DNA from: Symbiodinium natans
Taxonomy: Eukaryota; Sar; Dinophyceae; Suessiales; Symbiodiniaceae
Reading direction: 5' to 3'
Assembly (NCBI GenBank): GCA_905221605.1
Contig: CAJNDS010000470.1
Coordinates: forward strand, 64,001 to 128,000
DNA length: 64,000 nt
Part shown: one piece after another, positions 11,256-21,539 of the stretch
Numbering within the stretch: the first letter of the stretch is position 1
Layout of the letters: each line of letters begins with the position of its first letter
Translations under genes and position numbers: made by a program
The notes under the pieces: generated by a model
The model's input: only the letters and a program-made list of their open reading frames with translations
The model's database searches: none
What the model was told of the DNA's origin: nothing

Positions 11256-12257
11256 CTACAGCGCCCTAAACCCAATGTCCAACTGCTGTGAGGTCACCCC
11301 GCAGCTGGTCAAGCGCGGGGCTCATGTGCCATTGCCATTTGAGGCCCCGGAAAAGACTCAGAAACACAGGGGGGAAAGTGGGTTAAGGTTTAGGGATTAG
11401 ATGGGTTTAGTGTACCCTAAACCCTAATCCCTAAATCCTAATGTTGACCTCGAATGAATGAACCCCGACCCCTTTGAGGGGGGGGGGGGGGGGGGGGGGA
11501 TCGGGCTGTCCCGAGCCGCCCCCAGCCCTGACCAAAAGGGCCCATAGAGAAAAAGCAATTCCGTCCCCGGGCCGGGATTCCTTAATTGAGGGGGGGGGGG
11601 GGGGTTTATAATTGAGTTCCGGGCTTGGGATTCCTTAATTGAGCGGGGCGGGGGGGTTAACATTAAACCCTAAACCGGGGTTCGAGTCCAGAGTTTAGTG
11701 GTGACCCTGAGGTTGGGGGGCGGGGGGGGGGGGCAAGCTCGGTGCTGGTGCAAGGGGACGTGAAGACAGAAAGTATTTCTATAGACACAGGTCTTGAGGG
11801 TTTGGGGTTCAGGGCCACGCACGTGCTTGGCAACCCTAAACCCTAAACCCTAAACCCTCTTTGTGGTGCAGCGATGTTTGCAACAGGACGAAAGCGAGCC
11901 ACAGGATGGCGGCAAAGACAAGGAGAAGCCGCAGAAGAAGGAACCAGAGCTACAGCCCCTAAGGGGTTAGGGTTCAGGGTTCAGGGTTTAGGTTTTAGGC
12001 TTTAGGGTTTCCTCATGCAAAATTAGATGGGGGGATGAGGGCCAAGACACGTTTGTACAGATTGTGGCGGCCTGTGAGTGGTTGAGTGTTACCTTGCCAT
12101 GCCCCTTTGAATCGTGCGTGGCCCAGTTTGCTTTGTAACAAGTTCTATGTGCATTACTGTACGGCGTTTGCCTAGACAGGAGGGTGGTGATTATACTAGT
12201 ATATTGATAAAGGCAAGACCATGAGGGAGTACTGTTAGGAATTCTTCCGACCCCAAC

Positions 12258-12347
12258 CAGTACCCTAAGGGTCCATGTACCTAAATAGTGAATACTTGGG
12301 CCTTAAAGTACCTCCTATTTAGTCACTTTTGGGCCCAAGTACATAAT
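12258..12347 (+). mobile_element. Family L element, copy 1
   Basis: AGGGTCCATGTACCTAAATAG, then TACTTGGGCC and GGGCCCAAGTACATAA, with CTTAAAGTACCTCCTATTTAG in the middle; the second copy is at 59567-59743. Confidence 0.65.
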
Positions 12348-12520
12348 GATGAGGAAACCCTGAACCCAGACTCCTGATGACTAAGGCCCCTATATTATAC
12401 AAGTTGGGTTTTCGGGAGTGAAAGGCGGTTGTGACTTGAAACAATGCTCGCTTGGTTGTCCACTGCGAGGCGAAAGAGAAAGCCAAGAAAGAGAAGCCAG
12501 CAGCCTACTGATGCTCTGGT

Positions 12521-12630
12521 TTAGGGTTTAGGGTTTAGGGTTTAGGGTTTAGGGTTTAGGGTTTAGGGTTTAGGGTTTAGGGTTTAGGGTTTAGGGTTTA
12601 GGGTTTAGGGTTTAGGGTTTAGGGTTTAGG
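12521..12630. repeat. Interstitial telomeric array
   Basis: About fifteen uninterrupted TTTAGGG units. It contains TAG in all three frames, so it cannot be translated through. Confidence 0.95.
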
Positions 12631-12863
12631 CCCGCAACTGGCAAGTGGGCAAAGACCGCTGCTGTGTTTGGTCTGTGTACCCATGCAGGAAAAGCAACAA
12701 AAAGAAGAAGAAAAAGGCCAAGAAGGCCCCCGGTCCTGTTGGTGTTGACAAAAGGTGCTGGGGGATGTGGGTTAAAGAAATTACACGCGCAATCTTCTGT
12801 CCGTAAGTTGTAACCATGCAACCACTTTCCGCTAGTCAGTATATAATATCTTAGTAGCTGAGA

Positions 12864-12938
12864 GTACACTTTAACACTTGTCGGGAGACTATAATCCCCT
12901 ATAGAACCGAAAGTGTACACTTTTTTGGTGGGCTTATG
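12864..12938 (+). mobile_element. Family K element, copy 1
   Basis: GAGTACACTTTAACACTT ... CCTATAGAACCGAAAGTGTACACTTTTTTGG...GGCTTATGAAC. The AGTGTACACTTT arm is shared with the copy just after the small gene at 19.35 kb. Confidence 0.6.
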
Positions 12939-13260
12939 AACCCTAAACCCCAAACCCCAAACCCCGAACCCTAAACCCTAAACCCTGCTTATGAGCCTCA
13001 CGTGTCCAGGCCACGTCTTCGAGCAGCCGGGGGCCTGGTCTCAGGGGCCAAAAAAGTCACACAAACAGAAGGTTTAGGGTTTAGGGTTTCGGGTTTAGGC
13101 TTCAGGGTTTAGGGTTTATGGTTTCGGGACCCTACTTTTGGGGCATCAGGGCCCCTATGACGGGGATTCCGGAAAATCATGTTTGTAGTCTCCTTATGTT
13201 TGCGTTGGCTTTTTGGCCCCTATAGTCTGGATCTGTGGAGTCTGGGTCTATGGATGGTCC

Positions 13261-13378
13261 ACTTGGAGGTTCATGGTATTTATTGACCAATTAAGAACCA
13301 TCTTAGGGCACTTTGGGGGCTAATAAGTGGATTATACGCACAGTTATAATTGGTTAATAAGTACCATGAACCTCCAAG
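13261..13378 (+). mobile_element. Introner family C, copy 2
   Basis: ACTTGGAGGTTCATGGTATT left and AAGTACCATGAACCTCCAAG right, with the family core TCTTAGGGCACTT. It lies in sequence where no exon is recognised. Confidence 0.8.
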
Positions 13379-13448
13379 CAGGTGCGAAGTTGGAATCATC
13401 ACGTTTCAGGGCTCCATTCTTTTTTCAGCGGGGATGTGGAATACCATA

Positions 13449-13538
13449 ACTACTATTTGCTCAAGAACCCCAAAAACTGTAGAAACACTAATCCCTATAT
13501 TGCCCTGAACAGGCATCTTTGTTTAAGCAAATAGTAGA
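13449..13538 (+). mobile_element. Family M element, copy 1
   Basis: ACTACTATTTGCTCAAG left and CTTTGTTTAAGCAAATAGTAG right form inverted ends; the core has AATCCCTATATTGCCCTG. The second copy is at 35868-36006. Confidence 0.7.
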
Positions 13539-13641
13539 TAAGCAGGTCCTACAAGCTCCAGCAGCAGTTCGTCTTCGTGTGCCTGCCACGCCTTGACACA
13601 TGCCACGGGCTGCTGCTGTGCCAGATTACCCCAAACCCTAA

Positions 13642-13744
13642 ACTTGGGATGTTCCCCCTTATACTATCAGTCTTTCATCGGGATTATAGTACCCCCTATG
13701 ATAATCCCTATCAAGGACTGTTAGGATAAGTGGGAGCTTCCCAA
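13642..13744 (+). mobile_element. Introner family B, copy 4
   Basis: CTTGGGATGTTCCCCCTTAT left; TCAAGGACTGTTAGGATAAG and GAGCTTCCCAA right. The core ATTATAGTACCCCC is conserved. Confidence 0.75.
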
Positions 13745-15043
13745 CCCTAAACCCTGGTCCTGACACTCTCCCGCGACACTGCACTTTGCGGAGAACCTCT
13801 GAAGTATCCCCGACAGAAAGAACCCTAAACCCTAAACCCCCTATGTGCGAGTGCTGGGAGGGTGGCAACAAAAAAGCCCTAAATCAGCCGCAGGGTTGGA
13901 TTCTGCTTGCGAGTCTGTTTCAAAGAGTCAGGGTTTAGGGTTTAGGGTTTTTAAAGGTTTAGAGGGCTTGTAGGGTTTAGGGGTTTTAAAGGTTTATAGG
14001 GCTTTTAAGGTTTTTAAAGGTTTAGGGGGCTTTTAGGGTTTTCTTTGAAAGGCTTATAGGGCATTTAGGGTTTTCTTCTAAAGGTTTACGGGGCTTTTAG
14101 GGTTCTTGTAGGGTTTATGGCGTTTACAGGGATTTTAGGGCTTGTAGGGTTTGGGCAAAGGGCTGTCGCCCAGTCCAAGGAAACGCTCACACGCATTTGC
14201 GTGCTCTCTAAACCCTAAACCCTAAACCCTAAACCCTAAACCCTAAACCCTAAACCCTAAACCCGAAGAGGGGAGGGGGAAACTGGAACAAAGCAGACAG
14301 CGTAAGGAAGAGGGATCGTCGATCACAACATCTTCCGAAGCAGTAACGTGTCTTGTTCCCGGCAGTGCGTCCCTCTGAGTCAGCTAGGCGGGTGGCAAAA
14401 AAAAAAACGAATCCCTGAACCTCGACGAGCCCCGCGTGTTCAGTTGTTGGCTCATGCCCGTTGTTCTTGGTATGCAGTTCTTTCGCCGCCGTGGAAAGGT
14501 TTTTCGAGTTTGGCCCTTCTCGATGGGTGGAGCTGTTTTGCCAGGTCTTCGGCAACCAGTCAGAGAAAGAAGCGGCGGAAGAAAGCGTGAATGAAAAAGC
14601 GGCGTTGTAGCTTCACTGGCTGACAGGCTGAATGAAGCGTTGAACCATGCATTGCACTACGGCCGACTTAGATGCGTTTCATGCCAAGCCATGCCATAAC
14701 AAGGCCGCATGCCAGAAAGGCTGAGACTTCTTAACGCATCCGGTACCCCTTAATACAAACCCAATGTACTAGCATTCGATTCTTCTTAGGAACCCCCTAC
14801 CCGAAAACGATACAACCCTATTTTTGGAGAGCTCTAAACCCTCAACCGCATCTGACACCAATCAAGCCACATGTCATGGAGCCATTCCATCAGACCAAAG
14901 GTTGGACTTCCCATGATCTCAGTCTTTCGTGAAAATGGGTTTAGGGTTTACAAAAAAAGGACGAGGCCTGTTGCAAAAAAAAGGGTTCAGGGCTTGGTGT
15001 TTGGGAAATATAGGGTGTAGGGTTTTGATGATTCCACGAGCCC
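13745..15043. other. Telomere-derived and unique sequence, no gene recognised
   Basis: From 13931 to 14155 is a degenerate array built on GGGTTTTAAAGG and GGGCTTTTAGGG units; 14208-14264 is a clean CCCTAAA array. Overlapping open frames on both strands at 14250-14590 share no known domain. Confidence 0.5.
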
Positions 15044-15172
15044 ATGATGCGCCGTGGCTGGCCGCTGGCTTTGGGAGTGATCCACTGCCAGAGTCGGTCG
15101 TCGGAGCGCAGACCTCGTGTAGCGGTGGTGGGCGCTGGGCTCACTGGATGTCTTACCGCGGCGATGCTCAGG
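15044..15172 (+). CDS. Renalase-like gene, exon 1 (FAD-binding Rossmann motif)
   Basis: Open frame from ATG reading MMRRGWPLALG...RPRVAVVGAGLTGCLTAAMLRRD. The segment VAVVGAGLTG is the beta1-loop-alpha1 dinucleotide-binding motif (GxGxxG type) of renalase and flavin amine oxidases, and TAAMLRR matches the following helix (ALLRR in animal renalase). The remaining exons with the flavin domain are at 16.8/17.9 kb and from 33.5 kb; see those entries. The exon ends before the CCCTAAA array at 15227; the exact donor is not fixed. A broken copy of the same exon is at 17628-17780. Exon identity is well supported; its membership of the downstream gene is inferred from domain order. Confidence 0.65.
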
Positions 15173-15720
15173 CGGGATGGGGGACCTTGGATGCTTAGCG
15201 TCTATGCGACGTCTGTGCATTCACTCCTAAACCCTAAACCCTAAACCCTAAACCCTAAACCCTAAACTCATTTTCACCCTGTAAACCCGGGAATGGCAGC
15301 TCAACTTGTTCCGGAGCTCGAGTCGTTGTACCGGTGCATGCGCCGTGCCGAGATTTGAGGTTTGATTGCTGCTTTGCTTACTGGGGGGTTACGTGTTAAC
15401 ATGTGTGAACCGATTTTTTTACTAACATTTTTCGTAGTATCCGAAAGGTCTGTCTTAGACAGACTTGGTTATTGAGCTACTGAGCAGCGATGCTGAGACA
15501 CTGTTGCCCCGGATGGCACAGCTCAACTTGCCTAAACTCGAGTCGTTTGTACAGGGGCATGTGTCGTGCCAAGAAACGAAAGTTTGATTGCCAGGCACAC
15601 AGTGCCCCAGCGTCCAAGCATCCAAGCATGCGCGGCATCCCAGATTCCCCATGTCCGGGTCTAGAACCACAGCGTCCCAGCCGTGCCCCGCATCCCCGGT
15701 AGTGGTCGTGGCAGTGACGG

Positions 15721-15990
15721 CGGTGTTGGTGGGTGGAGTGGTGGGTGGTGTGGTGGGTGGTGTGGTGGGTGGTGCGGTGGGTGGTGCGGTGGGTGGTGCG
15801 GTGGGTGGTGTGGTGGGTGGTGTGGTCGGTGGTGTGGTGGGTGGTGCGGTGGGTAGTGCGGTGGGTGGTGCGGTGGGTGGTGCGGTGGGTGGTGCGGTGG
15901 GTGGTGCGGTAGCTGGTGCGGTAGCTGGTGTGGTGGGTGGTGCGGTAGGTGGTGCCGTGGGTGGTGTGCTGGGTGGTGGTGGCTGGTGGT
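15721..15990. repeat. GGTGGTGYGGTG minisatellite
   Basis: More than twenty 12-base units of GGTGGTGCGGTG or GGTGGTGTGGTG with few changes. It encodes Val/Gly/Ala repeat on + and His/Pro or Thr/His repeat on -. Confidence 0.9.
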
Positions 15991-16686
15991 GGTGAGGGAA
16001 TTGTGGGACTTGTGATCGTGGTTGTATGTATGTAAGGAACCATGTATATTTCTCTGATCCTTACAGAGTGCACTTGCATATATTCCATGGTACTGTTGGC
16101 ATTGCATTGGGAGGAAGAGAGTTTGGGGCTGGGTGGAGTGCGGTGGGCGCACGGAGGTGTGGAGATCGAGTGGAGGGGGCTGTAGCGCAGCGCTCCAGCC
16201 CTCCAGCTAGCGTCCCAGCCCCACAAGTTCAGCGTGCCAACGACTCCAGCGCCACAGCACCCCAGCACAGAGTGGCGTCTGGTTCACATCCCAGCGAGCG
16301 TCCCAGCATCCCAGCGTCCCAGCGACATCCACAGTTGTGCAATCAATACTGTTGAGTCAGATAAGCAGGTCCCAAAGATCCTTTTTTGATAAGCGGCGGG
16401 AATATCAGCGTCTATTAGTTTTTTTGGCGTGGTTTTAATTAAGTTATGAGTGTAGTACACGGGACTTTGTCGCAGAGCCTGCAACTGTCCAACAGAGGGG
16501 GAGCTACATGTAGGGGCTTGAAGGGTACCACCACCCACCACTTGCTCAGAGAGATGGCAAAACATGGCAACATCTTTCAAAACATCCGCCGAATGACGCC
16601 AGGCAAGTTTGGATTGCATGGATCCGTCATAGTCTCAGGCTTTGGTCTTCTTAAACAAATCAACACCCAAGCACCCATCCGCCCTA

Positions 16687-16818
16687 ATCCTAGGTGGGAT
16701 AAGGGGGACCCTTAAACGGGAACCCTTCTTAACCCTCTTCTGGCTCTCTTAAACAGGGACCTTAGTCAGAGGGTCTATATCACCAAGGGTCCCCCTAATC
16801 CTACCCCCTACCTAAGGC
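16687..16818 (+). mobile_element. Introner family H, copy 1
   Basis: CCTAGGTGGGATAAGGGGGACCC left and GGGTCCCCCTAATCCTACC right are inverted repeats; the core TTCTTAACCCTCTTCTGGCT matches the THOC2 intron at 27435-27575. Confidence 0.8.
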
Positions 16819-16843
16819 CCTAAACCCTCGGAAAGGCGCTCGC

Positions 16844-16891
16844 TTCCAGAGCTGGAGATCCATGTTTGGGAGCGGGCGACATATCCTTCCG
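16844..16891 (+). CDS. Renalase-like gene, exon 2 (copy A)
   Basis: Reads LPELEIHVWERATYPSG; IHVWERA matches the second beta strand of the FAD fold where the acidic residue (E) binds ribose (VWDKAE in animal renalase). The donor inferred from joining to 33512 is GC in CCG|GCAGG. Sequence upstream differs from copy B by small deletions, so only one copy may be used. Confidence 0.5.
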
Positions 16892-17364
16892 GCAGGGCCC
16901 TCAGGGGGACTAGGGTTTAAGGGTTTAGGGTTGTTTCACTGTTTTCAACAAAGCGGATGACCTTGGACACTGGACCATGAGTTGTTGATGATTGTTGATC
17001 TTTGAAGGTTCTTTTTTCACGATGGGACCCAAAGGGGTGTCAAACTTGGGATATTTCCCCTTTCGCTGCCCTCAAATTTGATGCCCAACGATTGGAAAGA
17101 GAGAGCCCGGATTTTGGTCCGTGTTTGCTGATGGCGTAGGCCAACGTGGCTTCAATGACTCATGGGTAGTTCATGGACATTTCAGCCGGCTCGAGTCCCT
17201 CCATGTATGTTCATCACGACAGAGCGCACGGCAACCAACGCACATGGTTCGCCAAGCATGTCTCAAAGCCGCCCCATCTCCCGAATCAACATCTAAGATG
17301 ACGCACAAATCGCTATAGGTTGTAAAAAGATCTCTGCCGCGAGTCAACTTAGTTGTCCAGCATC

Positions 17365-17530
17365 ATGAGCTTCCTGGGCTCCTTGAAGTCTGCCAAGACA
17401 GGGGACATCTCGAAAGGCCTCCAGGAACTGTCGGCAGATGATCGGAAGAAGGTCTTCGCAGCGCTGAGCTGCTCCGCTGGAGACGGAGACTGGGGGCGAT
17501 TATGCGATGCAGGTGGACTTCTAATTCAGG
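17365..17530 (+). pseudogene. Broken, intron-less copy of the small 165-aa gene
   Basis: Begins MSFLGSLKSAKTGDISKGLQ, 1.1 kb upstream of the intact gene and nearly identical to it. It reads straight through both places where the intact gene has introns 1 and 2. It lacks 45 bases in frame (residues KQLEAEAFKSIAGSF of the intact copy), gains one G after GACTGGGG, which shifts the frame, and is cut off by a TTTAGGG array near 17527. Confidence 0.8.
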
Positions 17531-17627
17531 GTTTAGGGTTTAGGGTTAGCAGGCAGTGGTGAGGAGTCCTGCTGCAAAAAGGGTTTAGGGTTAATTATCT
17601 CACAGTGGTGGTCTAGGCTGTAGTGCT

Positions 17628-17780
17628 TGGTCATTCCACGATCCCATGATGCGCCGCGGCTGGCCGCTGCGTTTGGGAGTGATCCACTGCCGGAGTGGGC
17701 CGTCCTAGCGCAGACCTCGTGGAGCGGTGTTGGGCGCCTGGCTCACAGGACGTCCGCAGCGATGCTCAGGTGGGGCCCAC
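17628..17780 (+). pseudogene. Broken copy of renalase exon 1
   Basis: Starts with the same MMRRGWPL presequence codons but meets TAG in frame before the Rossmann motif, and the GxGxxG segment carries indels that destroy it. It belongs to duplicate unit B. Confidence 0.75.
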
Positions 17781-17932
17781 TCTAAAGCGGCAATACCCCT
17801 ACAGTCGAATCGGGGTGCTATTCCTCGAAAAGCGACTTGTGCAACGTCCGACGCACACACACACAACAGTGTTGTCAGCTGCTCAATGTGAAGGCCGCCC
17901 CAAAGCCCAAACCCGTCGGAAAGGCGCTCTCT

Positions 17933-17981
17933 CTGCCAGAGCTGAAGATCCACGTTTGGGAGCGGGCGACATATCCTCCCG
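17933..17981 (+). CDS. Renalase-like gene, exon 2 (copy B)
   Basis: Reads LPELKIHVWERATYPPG. If the donor is CCCG|GCAGGG, joining to the acceptor at 33511/33512 gives WERATYPPGRFGATFQFG in frame, recreating the GGR-type motif that follows the second strand of the flavin amine oxidase fold (SGGRMTT in animal renalase). The upstream frame is open through KPKPVGKALS. This seam is the main evidence that exons here and at 33.5 kb belong together. Confidence 0.6.
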
Positions 17982-18480
17982 GCAGGGCCCTCAGGTGGGT
18001 GGTGTTTGGGACTCGGGTTGAAGGGCTGAGGGTTGTTTCACTGTTGCAACAAAGCTGCAAGCGGATGACCTTGGACACTGGACCATGACTTGTTGATGAA
18101 TTGTTGATGTTTGAAGGGGTTTTTTTCACGTTGGGACCCAAAGGGGTGTCAAACTTGGGATATGTCCCCTTTCGCTGCCCACAAATTTGATGCCCAACGA
18201 TTGGAAAGAGAGAGCCCCGATTTGGGTCCGTGCTTGCTGATGGCGTGGGTGTTGAGGCCAACGTGGCTTCAATGACTCACGGGTAGTTCATGGACATTTC
18301 AGCCGGCTCGAGTCCCTCCATGTATGTTCATCACGACAGAGCGCACGGCAACCAACGCACATGATTCGCCAGCACTTCTCAAAGCCGCCCCATCTCCCGA
18401 ATCAACATCTAAGATGACTCACAAATCGCTATAGTTTGTAAAAAGATCTCTGCTGCGAGTCAACTTAGTTGTCCAGCATC

Positions 18481-19320
18481 ATGAGCTTCCTGGACTCCTT
18501 GAAGTCTGCCAAGACAGAGGACATCTCGAAAGGCCTGCAGGAACTGTCGGCAGATGATCGGCAGAAGGTCTTGGAGGCCTCGAAGCTCCTAAACCCTAAA
18601 CCCTAAACCCTAAACCCTAAACCCTAAACCCTAAAGGCGCTGAAGCAGCTAGAAGCCGAAGCCTTCAAATCCATCGCGGGCTCCTTCAGCTGCTCCGGTG
18701 GAGATGGCGACCCTTGGGGACGAGATGAACCCTAAACTTGGGGTTTAGGGTTTAGGGTTTAGGGTTTAGGGTTTAGGGTTTAGGGTTTAGGGTTTAGGGT
18801 TTAGGGTTTAGGGTTTAGGGTTTAGGACTTATTACCCCTACCATAAACCCTTTTAGGCTTCATTTCGTCCCCAAGGACTGGGGCGACTACTCCATGCAGG
18901 TCAGCGTGGGCGCGGATGGTGGCGGAAGAATCAAGGAGGTTCGTTGCACTTTCCGTGACAGCCCCGAGGAGACGGAGATCTGGTATGGCACCTTCAGCTA
19001 CAATGGCGACCTTCTCACCTTCAACGGCACTGAAGTCGAGACGGAATCCAGTGGCTTGGTAGCCCAGTGGTACCCTTTACCCCTTTTTTTTGGTTCTAGG
19101 TTTCTCTGATACAGTAGCCAACCAAAGAAGGGTGCCCTTTTGATTTTGATGGGTACTTGGCTACCAAGGCGGAGCTGGAGGCGTGCACAAGGAGCCGAAG
19201 CAGCCGGGCAAGAAGGCCTTCTACTTCAAGACGGGCGAGGGGAAGACCTTAGTCCAATGCAGTGCCGAGGGTGAAGAACACGAGATGCCTTTCAGGGATG
19301 GCAAGAAGATCCTCAAGTGA
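18481..19320 (+). CDS. Unrecognised 165-aa protein, four exons
   Basis: Exons 18481-18576, 18637-18708, 18876-19053 and 19159+10 (19169)-19320 join in frame to 165 codons plus TGA. The protein begins MSFLDSLKSAKTEDISKGLQ, has a charged helical N-terminus, a short CSGGDGDWGDY turn and then a beta-rich region (SMQVSVGADGGGRIKEV, EIWYGTFSYNGDLLTFNG, KAFYFKTGEGKTLVQCS) ending GKKILK. I do not recognise the family; no signal peptide or membrane segment is visible. All three introns are repeats: a pure CCCTAAA array with GC donor, a TIR element with a TTTAGGG array inside (GA donor), and a family A introner (GC donor). An intron-free broken copy sits upstream. Confidence 0.7.
18577..18636 (+). repeat. 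Telomeric-repeat intron (small gene, intron 1)
   Basis: Sixty bases: donor GAG|GCCTCGAAGC, then CCTAAAC repeats, acceptor CCTAAAG|GCGCTG. The reading frame requires removal (TAA in all frames of the array) and the broken upstream copy has no insertion here. Confidence 0.75.
18709..18875 (+). mobile_element. Introner with GGGGACGA inverted ends and telomeric core (small gene, intron 2)
   Basis: Donor GGC|GACCCTTGGGGACGAG, acceptor TCGTCCCCAAG|GACTGG; the exon base triplet GAC is present on both sides. CCTTGGGGACGAGATGAA and TTCATTTCGTCCCCAAGG are inverted repeats. About 100 bases of TTTAGGG fill the centre. A relative without the array is the THOC2 intron at 24490-24613. Confidence 0.85.
19054..19168 (+). 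mobile_element. Introner family A, copy 2 (small gene, intron 3)
   Basis: Donor AGTG|GCTTGGTAGCCC, acceptor GGCTACCAAG|GCGGAG; GC is duplicated. Clean family A copy of 115 bases. Confidence 0.9.
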
Positions 19321-19853
19321 AAAGCTTCAAGAGACTTAGTAGGTGAGTGAGTACACTTTACACTTTTTGGGATGCCATAATCCTTGTAGAATTGAAAGTG
19401 TACACTTTTGGGGGGCTTATGAACTCAGCAACGAGGGACAGCATGGGATGGCACGGATCATGACGTTGCACTGCCAGTGAAGGCATGCACGGCCGTGAGG
19501 CAAGGCCCGGCAAGGGTGAAATTCACATTTTTTGCAGCTGCTGCTGCACGAACCTGCTTTGAAAGACCTGACTTTCCTTGTGAAAAAAATGCCAAAACAA
19601 AATAGGGCATAATTAGGGGTTTAGGGCTTAGGAATTAAAACCACAGTAGACTACAGTATAATACTGCCCCCGCACAACTCATGGTCGCAACTGGCTGCCG
19701 GATGAGCTGTGCACGCGCTTGACAGGCGTTTTTGGATTTAGGGTTTATAGGGTTAAACCCTCAACCCTAAACCCTTTCGGGGTTAGGAACAACCGACTAT
19801 AGGGTTTAGTGGAGCCTCCCAGGAATCTCAGAAAAGCAAGTGGGACATGCCCG

Positions 19854-20050
19854 ATTTAGGGTTTAGGGTTTAGGGTTTAGGGTTTAGGGTTTAGGGTTTA
19901 GGGTTAGGGTTTAGGGTTTAGGGTTTAGGGTTTAGGGTTTAGGGTTTAGGGGTTGAGGGTTTAGGGTTTAGGGTTTAGGGTTGGGGGTTTAGGGTTTAGG
20001 GTTGGGGGTTTAGGGTTTAGGGTTTAGGGTTTAGGGTTTAGGGTTTAGAG
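19854..20050. repeat. Interstitial telomeric array
   Basis: About 28 units of TTTAGGG with occasional TTAGGG, TTGAGGG and TTGGGGG variants. Confidence 0.95.
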
Positions 20051-21147
20051 TTAGGCCAGTTGGCGGGTCTGCTGGCCTCTGACGACTGAGCGCGGCCCTG
20101 AAGTCTGGCATGAAGCAGCTGCCAGGTTCGAAAAGGGTTAGGCCCCTAAGCTCCAAAACCTTAAGCCCTTAGGTCCCGAAAGCCCCCAAACCTGCGTAAA
20201 TTACACCCCCAAATCCCCTAATCCCCCCAACTCCCAACGCCCTGACCCCTAAAGCCCTATGACCCCGGACCCCGAGAGCCCGAAACCAGAAAGCACAGAG
20301 CCCCCAAAACTCCGAGGAATGAAGCCCGAAGAAGAGCCTAGGTCCAGGGTTTAGGGTTTAGGGTTTAGGGTGGCACAGTTTAGGGTTCAGGGTGTAGGGT
20401 TTAGGGCCTCAGTCCGGCTGCAAGAAGGGTTTAGGATGTAGGGTTTAGGGTCGAACCCGGCTGGCTGCAAGAGACCTGCATGCAAAAAGGGTTCGTCCCA
20501 GGCAGGCCGTGCAGCAGTCTCAGCCACAAAAAGGGTTGAGGGTTTAAGGCCCAGAAGCCTCCCTAAACCCTACACCCTGAACCCCCTCACACCCAGCGCT
20601 GACGTTGGCTTCTGAGGTGCATCTTCGGCTGCGCCAGGGTGCCTTGGACAGGCCTCTCTACTGGGTTTTTGGGGGATGTCTTAGGGTTTCGTTTAGGACT
20701 TTTAGGTTTTTTTTGTCGTTCTTAGGGTTAGGGTGTTTTGGGGGGCCTTGTTATGGCTTTTAGGGTGTCTGCTTAGGATGTTTGTACTCTCCCAAAATCC
20801 TACACCTCCTCCTTTCAGCTGGTTCGGAGGCTCCCTCGTTAACCCCAAACTCAGAACCCTACGTTTTGAAGCTCAACACAAAAGCACCGAGCCTTGCAAC
20901 ATCCACAAGCACCCTAAGCCCCTAAACCCTAAACCCCTGAACCCTAAACCCTAAACCCTTTTCCTTAAACCCCTTAACCCTAAACTCCTGAAGCCCTGAA
21001 CCCTAAACCAGGCAAGATTGAGAGACTCCATCTCCGAGCACCACACGCGGCGCCGAGACCTCCAGGCGCCCGAAGCTGTCGAGTGCGGCAAGTAGCGTTA
21101 TACGCAGCCAAACCGATGTGGTCTCTGATCAGTGGTTTGTTGGTCTG

Positions 21148-21241
21148 GCTTACCTGGGACTTTTTTTACCTGAAGCTTAGTAGTCTAACTACCCTTCAGA
21201 AGCAGGTATGACCCAGAAAACTGAAGGTGAAGAGGGTCCCA
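21148..21241 (+). mobile_element. Family P element, copy 1
   Basis: TTTACCTGAAGCTTAGTAG ... GCAGGTATGACCCAGAAAAC and AGGTGAAGAGGGTCCCA; matches copy 2 at 21540-21617. Confidence 0.6.
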
Positions 21242-21539
21242 CGTAGCCAGAAGTGAAGAAGCACCTGTATTTTCCCCAACATGCTACTCCAGACAGAAAC
21301 CCCAGCGCAAACTAAACCCCAAACTATTTGGGCTCAAGCAGGAAAAGCAGCTGAAGCGTTGACTCAAAGCATACCAGGACAGACAAAATTGTATGAGCAC
21401 TTTTTCCACCAAAACCCTAAAACCCACAAAGTGTCAGGCTCCACAGCGGTGCCCTGCTGAGCCTAGTGATCTCACAGCAAGGTTGAATTCCCAGAACTTC
21501 CTTTGCGCCAATTTGTCTTGTGATCACTGCCTGAAACTC

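Larger units (their letters stand above)
10640..12770 (+). other. Candidate exons of an unrecognised Lys/Glu-rich protein gene
   Basis: Several short blocks have protein-like reading frames between repeats: about 10668-10745 (FCEAWAKLYAKRDREARVV), 11005-11085 (KVANPKDTLRKMYDKLVRLG), 11089-11140 (VESSQQRPSSFYKLL), 11868-11960 (DESEPQDGGKDKEKPQKKE), 12446-12510 (CEAKEKAKKEKPAA) and 12685-12740 (Lys-rich). A family B introner follows the third block. A TAG lies in frame between the second and third blocks unless they are separate exons, so the gene may be decayed. I do not recognise the protein. Confidence 0.35.
15245..16833. other. Minisatellite and unique filler between duplicated blocks
   Basis: A G+T-rich minisatellite occupies 15721-15990 and a family H element 16687-16818. 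A Pro/Ser-like repeat of GTCCCAGC/CCAGC occurs at 16196-16330. The long open frames on both strands across the minisatellite are translation of repeat, not genes. No counterpart of this stretch exists in the shorter second duplicate (17.8 kb). Confidence 0.55.
16834..17530 (+). repeat. Tandem duplication, unit A
   Basis: Matches unit B (17917-18720) at high identity: renalase exon 2, then the GGACCATGA...TTGTTGATG spacer, the CAAACTTGGGATAT...CCCCTTTCGCTGCCC block, the CATGTATGTTCATCACGACAG block and the start of the small gene. The preceding renalase exon 1 copies (15030-15190 and 17628-17780) are part of the same duplication. Confidence 0.85.
17917..18720 (+). repeat. Tandem duplication, unit B
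   Basis: Second copy of the block described for 16834-17530. It carries renalase exon 2 copy B and the intact small gene. Divergence from unit A is a few percent plus indels. Confidence 0.85.

Noticed and set aside
15477-16268. Long His/Thr-rich frame on the minus strand and Val/Gly frame on the plus strand
   Set aside because: Both are translations of the 12-base minisatellite at 15721-15990; all frames of such a repeat stay open.
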